From positions 2,294,001 to 2,358,000 of the forward strand of contig JAQSEB010000037.1 in the NCBI GenBank assembly GCA_030063045.1: 64,000 nt of DNA. Direction: 5' to 3'. Both the position numbers and the translations under genes were made by a program. A model generated the notes under the pieces. The model made no database searches. It saw only the letters and a list, made by a program, of their open reading frames with translations, and was not told the DNA's origin. Source of the DNA: Pratylenchus scribneri. Lineage: Eukaryota; Nematoda; Chromadorea; Rhabditida; Pratylenchidae. This document shows, piece by piece, positions 10,321 to 21,464 of this stretch (within the stretch, counting starts at the first letter, position 1; every line of letters begins with the position of its first letter).

Positions 10321-11251
10321 TCATTTCTGGTGGACATTAGCCATGTACTTGGTGAACGCCTTCGTTCCCTCGGAGACAGCTATAAAATTTGGTGTTTTGG
10401 AATCGAAAATTTTTGCACCAACCATGTTTGGCGATTTCACCCGGAAGAATAAGCTTGGTGGCCGTTTGGATTTCACGAGATGAGATGGTCTCCTTCTTCG
10501 CATATTTGCAGCAACGGGAGGCCTCCGTAGCCAAACGCTCGAACAAGTCCATGATGAACCTGTAAACCATAAGGATTAAAAATGACCAAAAAAAAAAGAA
10601 ATGGTGAAAAGTTTATAACGGTCCAGTTCCAGTAATTTCTGATTTGTCATAGACCCTCAGCGCATACCCAATCGATTGATCTCTTCGAGTCGCGTCTTTT
10701 GATATTGGTTTGTCTTAGGTTTAATCAATTTTAAATAAGTTTTGAACCAAAAAACCATCAGATGGTTCATGGTTTAAACGGTTTAAAACCCTTTAATTTC
10801 TAATCAAACCAATCATTTCAAAATATATACCAATCGACTATCGACGCGTCTTGATCAGATCTATCGATTGGGTATGGGTATACGGTTTGGGAGTCTAGGA
10901 CAAACCCAAACCGTTGAACCGTTATAATTTTTCGGCATTGGGCATTTTCTCCTCCTTCCCAAATAAAAAAACATACGAATTCATGATGCTCATCGCCTTG
11001 GACGAGATTCCGGTGTCGGGGTGAACTTGTTTGAGCACCCGGTAGATGTAAACCTGAACGAATTGGAATAATAAAATCTCATGTATTTTGGCTTTTACCG
11101 AGAATGAACCGAAGTTCTTTTTCTTCTTGTGACCTTTGGCCGGACGTCCTCCCTTTGCGCGTTTCTTCTCAGCGGCAACGGCACTAAACTTCTCCGCGAG
11201 TTTCTTTTCCACAACCTTCTCCTTCTTCTTGGTCACCTTGGTTCGGGCCAT
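10321..11251 (-). CDS. Histone H2B variant with three introns and H3-like N terminus
   Basis: Exons on the minus strand: 11251-11099, 11053-10977, 10559-10423, 10379-10321 (141 residues, all phases close). The histone fold is unmistakable: [25 protein letters not shown] spliced to [10 protein letters not shown], then [18 protein letters not shown] and [16 protein letters not shown]. It would pair with H2A in nucleosomes. It has introns, unlike replication-dependent histone genes, so a replacement or germline variant is likely. The N-terminal tail begins [16 protein letters not shown] is the start of histone H3, not of H2B. The usual KKRKRSRKESY stretch before the fold is replaced by [10 protein letters not shown]. 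Intron 2 (417 bases) contains an inverted repeat. Confidence 0.9.
10640..10912. repeat. Imperfect inverted repeat (MITE-like) in H2B intron
   Basis: ATACCCAATCGATTGATCT at about 10665-10683 is mirrored by AGATCTATCGATTGGGTAT at about 10858-10876, and flanking TTTGTCATAGAC / GTCTAGGACAAA also pair. Arms are roughly 60 bp with mismatches around an AT-rich centre. No coding sequence is present. Probably an old non-autonomous DNA element. Confidence 0.5.
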
Positions 11252-11587
11252 TTTAATCAATTTGACAATTTGTTGGTTGAGTTTTGATTGATTTTTCAAC
11301 GCTAAAAACAAATTTTTCTATTTGAATTATAAATTTGCAAAAAATAATGTTTGGATTCAAGCAATCCGAAATATGATGTAAAATGGAATAATTCAATAAC
11401 AATTTTATTCAAAAATAGTCAAAATATTTGATGAGATCGGACAAGCGGGCTTTTTGGGATATTTAAATAAAGTCGAAAACGGAATCTGCCCTTCAAAAAT
11501 AACAAATTTAAATGAAATGTCCGTCCTTCTCAACATCATCCATCCTTCATATTGGGCCTTCCACCATCATTCTTCTCCACGGCTCAT

Positions 11588-12321
11588 TCAACGACCCGGG
11601 CAATTGCTGAAATTTGACAACAAAATTAAAAATAATTTAATCAAATTTGAATTTAACCTCGAGATGTGGCCTTGACCGCCGCAGTTGTAGCAAGCTGAAT
11701 TATTGAAACTTAACAAAAATTTGTAAAAGTAATCTTACATCGACTATCTCCGCCACGGCCACCACCGCCACTCTTGGGGTTGGTGCATTCACGCGAGAAA
11801 TGGCCATATTCTCCACAATTGTAGCAAGTACCTAAATTAGTAAATGTATTTGGCTGAATATTTTTTTGTTTATTTCAAACGTACGATCGCCGCCTCCGCC
11901 ACCGGAACGTCCTCCTCCGCCGCCGCCAGTGGGGCATTCACGAGACTGGTGTCCAGGCTGTCCACAATTATAGCAATCTTAAAGAATAATTCATTAAATT
12001 TGAATATCTTTTTGAATCTTACTTCGATCTCCGCCGCCACCACCACGACCTCCTCCACCACCTTGATCAGTGCAATCGCGCGAAATGTGTCCTGATTGGC
12101 CGCAACGGTAGCAGACTGGAAACATTTAGTTGATTTAGCCGACCTTTGTAAGCTAACCTCGATCACCACCGCCACCTCCTCCACCTCGGCCTCCTTCTTT
12201 GCGTGGCTCGGTGCAATCACGGCTCATATGGCCTTCCATTCCACAGTTGTAGCAAGCTGAATTGATGCAAGATTAGATGAATATTTTCTAAGATTTCTTA
12301 TTTATTACTTCGACTTGACAT
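11588..12321 (-). CDS. CCHC zinc-knuckle, glycine/RGG-rich protein (CNBP-like)
   Basis: Seven exons on the minus strand: 12321-12309, 12256-12158, 12115-12023, 11977-11885, 11831-11739, 11694-11658, 11606-11588 (148 residues). It contains five CX2CX4HX4C knuckles (for example CYNCGMEGHMSRDC and CYRCGQSGHISRDC), each followed by a Gly-rich linker with RGG-type spacing. Three internal exons are exactly 93 bases and all share phase 1 boundaries, so each knuckle plus linker is one exon. The family (CNBP, Gis2) binds single-stranded nucleic acid and affects translation; GLH helicases also carry such knuckles but no helicase is present here. Function is inferred from the domain only. Confidence 0.88.
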
Positions 12322-13109
12322 TTGGATGATGATGGTTTGATGATTATTTTTATTTTTGATTTCGCTGAATCTTCAAATTGAAATGATTTTGTTGGATTTC
12401 GCTGAAATAAACTAGAGTGGAATATTAATAATGCTGATTGCAATTAGTTTAATTTTAAGTAAGCTTAGATTTGCTATTAAATTTTAATCGATGACGATGA
12501 ATGAATGAATGATTATGATTAATGAAATTTGATAATGTTAAATATTTTTTATTATTATATTAGGGAATTAATTTCGCATTTTTAATAACTACCTACTCTA
12601 CTACTTAAATTATAAAATGCTGCTAATAAAATGAAAGATGGTGATGGTGATGGCTGATGGCGAATGAGGCGATGCTCACTTCGCTTTGATTATTATTGAT
12701 TTTTTGAGTACAGTATATCTAACTTCTTTCGTTTTAAAATTTTTTTTCGCCAAATACTTTTTAAAATGAAGGAAGAGAAGCTGGAATGGATGGATGGAAG
12801 ATGGAAGCGAATAAAATCTTCGACTGGAGTTTTCTTTTCTACTCTACTTATTATAGTTGCCGTTGCCCCGTCACAGTCAAATCTACAATTTGACGTTAGT
12901 TTTATTCCCTCACTTTTACATTGTCATTTCGCAATCATAATCACAAGCCAAGCGACCATTCACCAATCAATAATCATATTGATATTCATTTATTTTTGAC
13001 AATCCTTTTCAAAATTTTCACACCGAAATCAGAAAATTCGACGAGCAAAATTCTTCAAATTTCAGATAAATAAAATCAACAATTCAAAAGTGCAATAAAA
13101 TAAATCAAA
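12322..13109. promoter_or_regulatory. Divergent spacer with shared upstream motif
   Basis: Lies between the minus-strand CCHC gene and the plus-strand pseudogene. At 12674-12687 the minus strand reads AAAGCGAAGTGAGC; almost the same motif (AAAACGAAGTGAGC) lies about 390 bases upstream of the unc-23 start near 18964-18977, next to a TATATATA. No gene is evident; the frame at 12766-12999 has no conserved content. Confidence 0.3.
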
Positions 13110-14769
13110 ATGAGCCAATCGAAACCAATCCAAGGACGACCTCTCTTAGTGGAATTGATCTATGAAATGAACAAATTCATGCCATTGAATGGACTCATCA
13201 AATGCTGCCAAGCAAATCCGATATTGAAGGAACTGGGAATTCCAAGGGCACGAAAAGTGCATGCAAAGGTGAGGACTGACTTGGAGAAACAAAATTTTGA
13301 ACTATTAAAAAGGGCAAATAAAGTTCTAGTTTATAAATTAAATTATTTAAAAGATTTTCTTGTTAAATTGCAATTCCTTTTCAGTTGATTTCTCTCTACT
13401 TTGCGGATATTTCCACCCTGGCTATTTGGTTCAAGCAATGGGCTAATCAGTTTGCCGAATCCGCGCCAAAATTCATCGCCAAACTTCCAATCGATTGACT
13501 CTCGACCCGACTTGGTTTACTCTGCTTGGCAATGATTTGCGCCAAATTGACAAAATGTTGTTCCAATTAATCCACAAATTCTTCGAAGTAAGTATTTTTG
13601 GGCAAATCAAATGAATTAATTCAAATAATTTGGGAATTGGTTGAACAAAATTTAAATTGTTAATAATTTAACATATTAGAAGATAATCCCTAATTTTTGC
13701 ATTATAATTGTAGATTTGGAAGTCAGAATTGCAAATTGTCAAGGCAAATCAAGTTGATATTCTCGCAAGATTCAATTTTCCACTGGCTTTCCAAAATGAA
13801 CTTCATCAAATTCGCGCTTCCCATATTGAGAAAGCACTGGCCCCGGTCAAATTTGAATTGAGCCAATGGCAGCTGGAGAATATTCCAAGTTTGAACGAAA
13901 TGCTCATCCATTTTCGTGGAGATCTGGACATTCATGTTTTGGGGCATCATATCCAGGGTGGGTTCGGGATGAACGCGATAAGGGGAAATGGAAAAAATTT
14001 TTATTCCAAAATAAAAATAATAAGTAGAATAGATTTAAAATGAATCAAAATATAATTCAATTTTTCAGCGCTTACTGATCTTGCCAAAACGTGCAATAAT
14101 CGGCAAACGTGCAGAAGTGTGGTCCCTCCGGGTTTTGAATTTAAAAATAAGGGAAAAATTTTTTTAGGGGTAGTTTGATACGCTGAAAACGATTCTGAGC
14201 TCGGATTTTTGATATCTTGCCATCTTGGTAAGATAATGCCAACTTTTACCAAGAAAAAGCAAAGGGGGGACCAAGGGCATTTTTGGTGAAATTTTTACAT
14301 AGCCAAATAATAGCTCATTTAACGCAGCTCGTCGAGCTGAATCTAATGGTACCATTTTTATTGAATAATATTGTATTTTAAGCAAGTTAGATGTCCAATA
14401 CTTTACCAAGACCAATAATTCTTTTGGTCATAACTTACCTACATTGCAATATTATTCAATAAAAATGGTACCATTAGATTCAGCTCGACGAGCTGCGTTA
14501 AATGAGCTTATTATTTGGCTATGTAAAAATTTTCACCAAAAATGCCCTTGGTCCCCCCTTTGCTTTTTCTTGGTAAAAGGTGGCATTATCTTACCAAGAT
14601 GGTAAGATATCAAAAATCCGAGCTCAGATTCGTGTTCAGCGCATCAAAGTACCCCTAAAAAATTGTTTCCCTTATTTTTAAATTCAAAACCCGGAGGGAC
14701 CACACTTCTGCACGTTTGCCCAATAATCATCTCAAAATGGCTGCCTATAGCCTGAATCAGCGATCTTAA
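13110..14769 (+). pseudogene. Disrupted gene of unknown function
   Basis: Exons 13110-13268, 13385-13587, 13714-13957 and 14069-14769 would form a protein starting MSQSKPIQGRPLLVELIYEM. I do not recognise the family. Two lesions are visible. In exon 2 the frame meets TGA at 13496, but the neighbouring frame stays open from about 13495 (LDPTWFTLLGNDLRQIDKM), so there is a frameshift. In the last exon a 619-bp foldback element is inserted at 14102 with an 8-bp duplication; without it the frame would continue to a TAA at 14767. The splice sites are still good, so decay is probably recent. A sequencing error could explain the frameshift but not the insertion. Confidence 0.7.
14102..14720. mobile_element. 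Foldback/MITE element with 8-bp target duplication
   Basis: Two near-identical inverted arms, 14102-14373 and 14447-14720, surround a 73-base spacer. The ends begin GGCAAACGTGCAGAAGTGTG. CAATAATC occurs immediately outside both ends (14094-14101 and 14721-14728), a perfect 8-bp target duplication. There is no transposase. An 8-bp duplication fits hAT, P or Merlin elements; the GG terminus would suit Merlin, but this is unproven. It interrupts the last exon of the flanking pseudogene. Confidence 0.9.
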
Positions 14770-15541
14770 TGGGATGCCCAATGAAAAATTGCAAAGAAGG
14801 GCCGGATATATAATTTGTTGAAAGGAACATATTTTACAAATATGCAGACCATAAATAATGATATGATTTTCCGACAAATTTCCATTTAATCGCAATTTTT
14901 CTCTATAAAATAAAGCTATCCATAAAGTTATCCATTTTCAATTTTGACCTATATTTTTAACTGTTCAACCATCAAAATGATTAATATTTAACAATGATAA
15001 TAAAGGGGAATAATTAACATATGGAAATTAAACCCTTAATTGGATTTATTAGAAAAATGCGGAAGAACAAATTGGTAATCCTTTTTAAACAATAATTTAT
15101 ATAAAAAACATTGAATTTAAACAAATTACAAAAAATGTAATAAATCAAGTATCAACTGATCGTCATATCCACTCCTCACACGGGATTTCCCACTGATTTC
15201 GGTGACAAAAAAATACGTTTGCCATTGGAGCTACTAGTTTTAGTTTGGATGGATTTTTTAAAAAGAAAAATGAAATAATATTGCGAGAAAAAGGGACTAA
15301 TTTTTATTTTTTTTTGGGGGAATAATGTGTGTTTTTCTTTTCATATATTGTTGAATTAAAAGGTTTTATGGCCATAATCAACAATTGTGGTAATAGTAAA
15401 AAATTACAAAAAATGCTTTATCATTCTTTATTTATAAAGTGAAAAAAGCGAATGATTTTTCCATTAAAAAATGAATTAATTTAATCATGTTTTAATCATC
15501 AATTCTTTTTACAATTCCTCTTTTGGCCAATTCCCACTCAT
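14770..15541. other. Intergenic spacer
   Basis: AT-rich, between the pseudogene and the 3' end of unc-23. I see no gene, RNA or repeat with support. Confidence 0.4.
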
Positions 15542-18500
15542 TTAACGACTACTGGCTTGAGGCGAGAATTGTTGAGCCCGTTCAATTTGTTCGATGATTT
15601 GGGCGAGTCGACGTCGAATTTTCTGAATTGATGTGGAATTTTATTGGAAAATAATTTTGCAACAAACTTTTTGGTCATCCGCCGTACAAGCAATAATCAA
15701 TGATTGGAACTTCTCATCTGCAAAAAATTATTAAATTAGCATATTTAATTGATAAGGCATATTGAGGATTCAAAATGGCAGTTCTTGAATAATTCCAAAA
15801 GCTAATTCCCCAACCAACCAATATGGCCAATTTCATCGGGCATGCATGCATTCAGGAAACCCTGGATGCGTGCCTTTGCACTGGCCAAATCCCCTTGCAT
15901 TCGATCCATCACTCCGTTGATCACTTCATTCACTTGTTGCAATGCCCGATTCTGATGTTCATTACGGGGGGTATTCACACTGACATCCACCGCCTGGCAA
16001 CGGCTCAGAATTCGATTGGCATTCAACTCCAATTCATCTTGATCACCTTAATTAGAATTATTTAAATGTGTCTTTTCCTACTGTACCCCCAATTTTTTGC
16101 CTTATCGCCCCGTCACCCTATGAATCAAATATTGCCTCAATCTGCCTTTTTAAATCCATCCTTTTTCCTCTCTTTATCTTTTTTTTTTTATTATTATCAC
16201 ATTTTCTCACACAATTAACAAAGAATAATTTAAAGTCGTATTCCTCTTAATCCCTATCCCCTTTTTCCCTTCTTTGGGCATTGGGCCACTGGGGTGCTTA
16301 TTAGGTCTTCGGCGTAGGCCCCGGGGTGAGAGCCTAGGTCAGCTCTTGCCCTATACAACTATAGAATAGTCATTTTAATTTGTTTAAAATCTAAAAATAT
16401 GCTGGATTCATTCATTTGAAATTCGTCTGATTCAAATTATCCCACCTTGTTGCAATTTGAGTAGCCCTCCGGTCAATTTAATGTTCCGAATTGTTTCCAA
16501 TATTGCTTCCTTTTGTTGCTCCAATTTTGATGCAGCCTCCCTTCAAATTAATCCATCAAATATTATTCCGTATTTCCCCACTTTTGCCCACCTCAGTATT
16601 TCCACTTGGTTTTCCGTTTCATCCAACAATCTGATCAAATGATCGCCATTTTGGGCGACTGGAATGAAATTTGCATTGTTTTTGGTGGCTTCGATTGATT
16701 CTTCTTTTTTGGTCTCATCAGTATCAATTTCCAAATCGCTGGCTTCCATTCGCTCCGGTTCAAATTCTTCCTTCCCAATTTCTTTGGATTCCTCCAATGT
16801 TTTGGCCACTTTTTCTTCTTCCACTGAAATGATGGACGATTGGGCGCACATTCCCTCGGGTGGAGGCAGTGGAATTGCTGGTGCTGGCAGTGGAATTACG
16901 GTCGGAATTGGACTGTTGGCCATTTCTTCATTTTCCTCATTTACTTTGCCATCGCCATAGTCCTCAATTGTGATGTTCGGGATTGAGGGGGAACGGGCCG
17001 AATAGTTGTGATCTGTGTGAAATGGTTTATTAATATATTAGGAATTGGATTGATTTATACATGTTGTGGCCGATTTGAGGAAATTGGCTCCAGGAAAGAC
17101 CAGAGCAGACTTTAGGCCAGCCGATTTTTGGATCTCACTTCTAGATTTCCTCGAAAATAGGCTCATCGATGTACCATGATCGGATTTAGTATATGAAATT
17201 TCATTTCAGAACACTCGCCCCCGGCGTCCTATCCCTAGCTCTAACGCTAATACCTATCTGAAATTAAAGATTAAATAAACTATACCGAGTCGAGTGAGCC
17301 TATTCGAGACTCTTGCCTAGAAGCTGAGATTACCAAAATCAGCTTAATAAGATCTGTCCTATTCCGGAAAGGCCAATTCGCCAAATCTTACAGATATATT
17401 CAAAAGACTAATTAATTATTTCCCACCATTTTGTTGTTGTTGAGCATTTGAGAAGCGCCGTCGTTTGTCCGGATTCAGCGAGCCATTTGAATAATTCGGC
17501 TGGGCATTGTTAATTTCAATGAATTTGCCTCGAGGCTGATTGGATTGCTGAGGCTCAATTTGAATTCGATTCACGTTTGATGATGGGTCATTTGGATGAT
17601 TGAATGTTCCACGGAATTGATGGGATGGTGGTCCATCGAATGGGGAATATCGTCCACCATCCCAGTCCTGTTGTTTGCCCACATCATCGTAATGCGATTT
17701 GGAGCGTTGATGATGGAATGGAGGCGAAGGTTGGAAAGCATCCTAACAAGAAAGTGGAGAAGTAAATGTTTTACTAATGAAATCATCAATGCCAATAATG
17801 TCTTAAGGGTAAGGGCCTTTCCTTTCAATCCTACTGTACCGCAATATTTTCCTAATCACCTGTCACTCTATCAATCAAATATTGCCCCAATCCGAATTTA
17901 TAAACGAGCCCTTTTTCCATTCTTTATGCTTTTTATTTTTACACTCTTTTTTTTATCACATTTCCGGACAATAAATAAAGAATAATTTAAAGTAGAGTGT
18001 CCCTTTATCCCTATCCCGTTATTTGAGCCACTGGGGTGTTTAGGCCTCCGACGAAGGACCGAGGAGAGGGCCTAGGCCCAGCTCTCGCTCCAAAAAACTT
18101 TAGCCTAGATGAATTTGTATGATATTAATTATTAAAAAAAAATTAATTAATTAATTTAACTGACCCTTCTCTGCAAAATGGGTGATCGGTGCTGTTGAGG
18201 CGTTGTCTGTTGGCGTTGAACTGGAATTTGCCTTTCTTGTTGAGCATAATGGCCATTTTGGGATTGAGAAAAAGGTGAATGACGAGGAAGGGAGGAACGG
18301 AAAAATCGAGGCTCATCCTGGAACGGGGAATGATGGACACCGCCACCTTCAAAGAAGCCATCATTGTCGAAGAAATGGCCTGGAAAAAGTGTTTAAATTT
18401 ATTTAGAATAAAATAATTTTTATAAACCGACCGTTGCGTTCAGTGAATGTCCGTGGCAATCGTCCATGAGGCGGATCAAAATTCCGAAATGGGCCAGTAG

Positions 18501-18576
18501 CGAAGAAATCGTCGGTAAAGGCGCTTCTTGGAAGTCCATCTGCATTAGTGCCGCCAACATTCGAGGCAGATCGCAT
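15542..18576 (-). CDS. unc-23: UNC-23 / BAG2 co-chaperone homologue
   Basis: Eight exons on the minus strand: 18576-18432, 18379-18165, 17742-17427, 17012-16592, 16540-16446, 16046-15819, 15717-15668, 15622-15542 (516 residues, phases all close). Residues about 349-505 match BAG2: IRLLDETENQVEILREAA, the block ELELNANRILSRCQAVDVSV, and DEKFQSLIIACTADDQKKI. The N-terminal half is low-complexity, rich in Pro, Gln, His and Ser, as in Caenorhabditis UNC-23. BAG2 proteins promote nucleotide exchange on Hsp70; worm UNC-23 protects muscle attachment. Three introns (16047-16445, 17013-17426, 17743-18164) carry dispersed repeats. An upstream non-coding exon is possible, since an acceptor-like AATTAAG precedes the ATG. 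Confidence 0.9.
16060..16365 (+). repeat. Interspersed intronic repeat, copy 1
   Basis: Shares ordered blocks with 17790-18110 and 45812-46315: GTCACCCTATGAATCAAATA, a pyrimidine-rich centre, AATAATTTAAAGT, then GGGCCACTGGGGTG and GAGCCTAGGTCAGCTCTTGC. All three copies lie in introns and have the same orientation in the window. Confidence 0.7.
17040..17400. repeat. Degenerate copy of a palindromic element
   Basis: Lies in intron 3 of unc-23. Contains GAGTCGAGTGAGCCTATTCG and CCTAGAAGCTGAGAT, which resemble the right arm of the palindrome at 53312-53595 (GAGTCGAATGAGCCTACTC, CCTAGAAGCCGAGAT). The ends are too eroded to define. Confidence 0.5.
17790..18110 (+). repeat. Interspersed intronic repeat, copy 2
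   Basis: Same family as 16060-16365. It shows AATGTCTTAAGGG at the start, CTATCAATCAAATATTGCCC, AATAATTTAAAGTAGAG, GAGCCACTGGGGTGTTTAGG and GGCCTAGGCCCAGCTCTCGC. No coding capacity. Confidence 0.7.
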
Positions 18577-19227
18577 ACCACCGTTATCCCTTAATTAAAT
18601 TAATTTTAATATGAATTCATTCAAATAATTGGATTACATTGTTTTGTGAATATTTAAAGGTTAAATTAAAATTAGCAAAGAAGCCAATTATTTTGATTAA
18701 AATGCTGAAATAAATTATATTAAATATGATTAAAAAGTGGACATTGCGCAACGAAAGCAACTGACGAAAAACCAAAATTGATTGGGAAATTGGGAATGGG
18801 AATAGTTGGGAAAGGAATGAGGGAGTGGAATGGGAAAGGTGGCAGAAATGGGCAAAAGACCAACCAATCGGTAAAATGAAGGAATTTGTGATGGGAAATG
18901 AATGGAATGAGATTGAGGGGCGCCGGCGGGTTTCCTTTCCTTCACTTTGATTGTTATTGTGCTGCTCACTTCGTTTTATATATACGGTTGGGTTTTGTGA
19001 ATTTGGGGAGTGGAATGGAATGCGGTCAATGTTATGTTTGATTTGAATGAATTTGTTATGTTAATCGGGAGCAAAGCATAGGAGGAATTTAATAAAATAT
19101 GAAAATGTGCGTCGAGAATGTTTTATTGGCTGATAGATAATTGATAAAAATAGGAGTAAGTAATGAAAGAATGATCAATTAATTCACATAAATTTTAAAT
19201 GATGGAAATTTAAACAAAAATGATGCG
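18577..19227. promoter_or_regulatory. Upstream region of unc-23
   Basis: On the minus strand a TATATATA at about 18976-18983 is followed by AAAACGAAGTGAGCA, like the motif upstream of the CCHC gene. The minus-strand frame at 18730-18969 lacks an ATG and is Pro/Ser/Phe-rich, so I do not call it. No other gene is seen. Confidence 0.3.
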
Positions 19228-20012
19228 GAATTATTCTTAAAACAGGCGGAATTATTCTTATAACCAGGCGGAATTATTCTTAACCAGGCGGAATTATTCT
19301 TAACCAGGCGGAATTATTCTTAACCAGGCCGAATTATTCTTAAAACAGGCGGAATTATTCTTAACCAGGCGGAATTATTCTTAACCAGGCGGAATTATTC
19401 TTAACCAGGCGGAATTATTCTTAACCAGGCGGAATTATTCTTAACCAGGCGGAATTATTCTTAACCAGGCGGAATTATTCTTAACCAGGCGGAATTATTC
19501 TTAACCAGGCGGAATTATTCTTAACCAGGCGGAATTATTCTTAACCAGGCGGAATTATTCTTAACCAGGCGGAATTATTCTTAACCAGGCGGAATTATTC
19601 TTAACCAGGCGGAATTATTCTTAACCAGGCCGAATTATTCTTAAAACAGGCGGAATTATTCTTAAAACAGGCGGAATTATTCTTAAAACAGGCCGAATTA
19701 TTCTTAAAACAGGCCGAATTATTCTTAAAACAGGCGGAATTATTCTTAAAACAGGCGGAATTATTCTTAAAACAGGCCGAATTATTCTTAAAACAGGCCG
19801 AATTATTCTTAAAACAGGCGGAATTATTCTTAAAACAGGCGGAATTATTCTTATAACCAGGCGGAATTATTCTTAAAACAGGCGGAATTATTCTTAACCA
19901 GGCGGAATTATTCTTAACCAGGCCGAATTATTCTTAAAACAGGCGGAATTATTCTTAAAACAGGCGGAATTATTCTTAACCAGGCGGAATTATTCTTAAC
20001 CAGACGGAATTA
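19228..20012. repeat. 20-bp tandem satellite, about 38 copies
   Basis: Unit CCAGGCGGAATTATTCTTAA, with variants that have AAAACAGG in place of AACCAGG and GGCCGAATT in place of GGCGGAATT. Variant types cluster: CCAGG units dominate the middle and AAAACAGG units the 3' third, which suggests local homogenisation. The core GGCGGAATTATT is shared with arrays at 43998 and 51178. Confidence 0.95.
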
Positions 20013-21464
20013 AAACAATAATCTTATATTAATTTTATATTGAAAAGGGAATAATTTTTGAATTTTAATAATTTCCACACACCTTTCCTTAATCTATTAA
20101 AATCATTCATATCAATTCATTTCTAAAATGGAAAAGGAATTGGAAAAATGTGTTCATTTTCATTACTCCATTTGACCGCACACAAAATCAGCAGTTCTTT
20201 TTGATGGAATGAAAATGAAGGAATGTTTAGAGAAGAATTTACCATTAAAGGGCTAAAGCACCCTTTTCCATCCATTCTCGATGGGTTGAAGGAATTAATG
20301 GAAGTGGAAAAGTGGGAAAAAGGAAATCGGCAAAGTGGTTGATTATGAAAGGTGGAATGGAAGAGTGACGTACACTCAATTTTCATTTCAATCCTCTTTC
20401 ATTGGAGGGAAAATTTTTGTTTTTCGAATCAAATCATAGCAAATAAAGTCAGATTTGTCCTCCGCCGATCGTTCAAGCGCGCGAAGAATGCCATGACCTA
20501 TCCTTTCTATTCAATCCAATTTTACTGCTAATTTGATTAGCACAATTACAATTCTCATTCTCACATTAAATCCCTTTGAAATGGATTGAAAATGGTTAAA
20601 ATTTTCTAATGGTGAACTCTTAAAATCATTTCAATAAAATGAAAAATTATTTTAATTGTAAATTTAATTAAAAATGGGGAAAATGAGCCAGCGCGAAATG
20701 TTCTTTTCTCTTAATAACCAAATAAATATCGACGGAAATTGTTTGAAGATGACTCATCATCATTCCAATCAAGGCCAACAATACAATTGGGAGGCCCATA
20801 CCACAATACAATCAACAATCGCTTCACAAATGATGTTTTTTGGGCGGCGCAATCAAAGGCAGAATTTTTAAACTCATTTTATGAATTTTTTTCCCAATTC
20901 ATTTGTCATATTTTCCTGTTAATGAAAGAAAGAGTCATCGAATATTTCTCCATCGAATAATTCGGCAAAAAATTGGCTAAGAAATCGGTAAAAAGGGGGC
21001 GAATAATGAGTAAAAAACAATAATCGAAAAAAGTTTGGCATTTTTATTCCATGGATTAGGAGGATCTTTTTGGATTGATTAGTAATTAGGATCCTAGAAA
21101 GCATAAACTAATCCGCACTTTATAATTATGGAATGTCCATTTTCTTTTTAGGTTGTCTTCAATATTTTAAAAATTTTTCTTAGCAAAATTGACATGTTAA
21201 AATTTGCCGAATGAATTATTTTACTCAAAGAATGAAGCTTTAATTAATTTTAAACCCTCTAGACCTTTGTAGATATCTTAGGTTTTGAGTGGTAAATGAG
21301 GTTTCATTTTTTTCAAGTTAACAAAAATTCAAAAAGCAAATGAATGAATGATGCATTTATTCCCAAAAAAATATTAAAAGTTGGCATCATATAAAATAAT
21401 GTTTCCCCAAAAAAGCATCCACCAATTTCTTCCTTCAGGCCCTTCCCTTCTTCTACTGTGACGG
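20013..21464. other. Intergenic region
   Basis: No supported gene. An ATG-initiated frame at 20674-20871 (65 codons, His/Asn/Gln-rich) has no recognisable content or splice support. The minus-strand frame at 20123-20386 is likewise unsupported. Confidence 0.35.

Noticed and set aside
12766..12999. Open frame between the CCHC gene and the pseudogene
   Set aside because: No domain, poor composition and no splice support.
20674..20871. Small gene with ATG start
   Set aside because: Low-complexity His/Asn/Gln content, no recognisable motif and no convincing splice sites.
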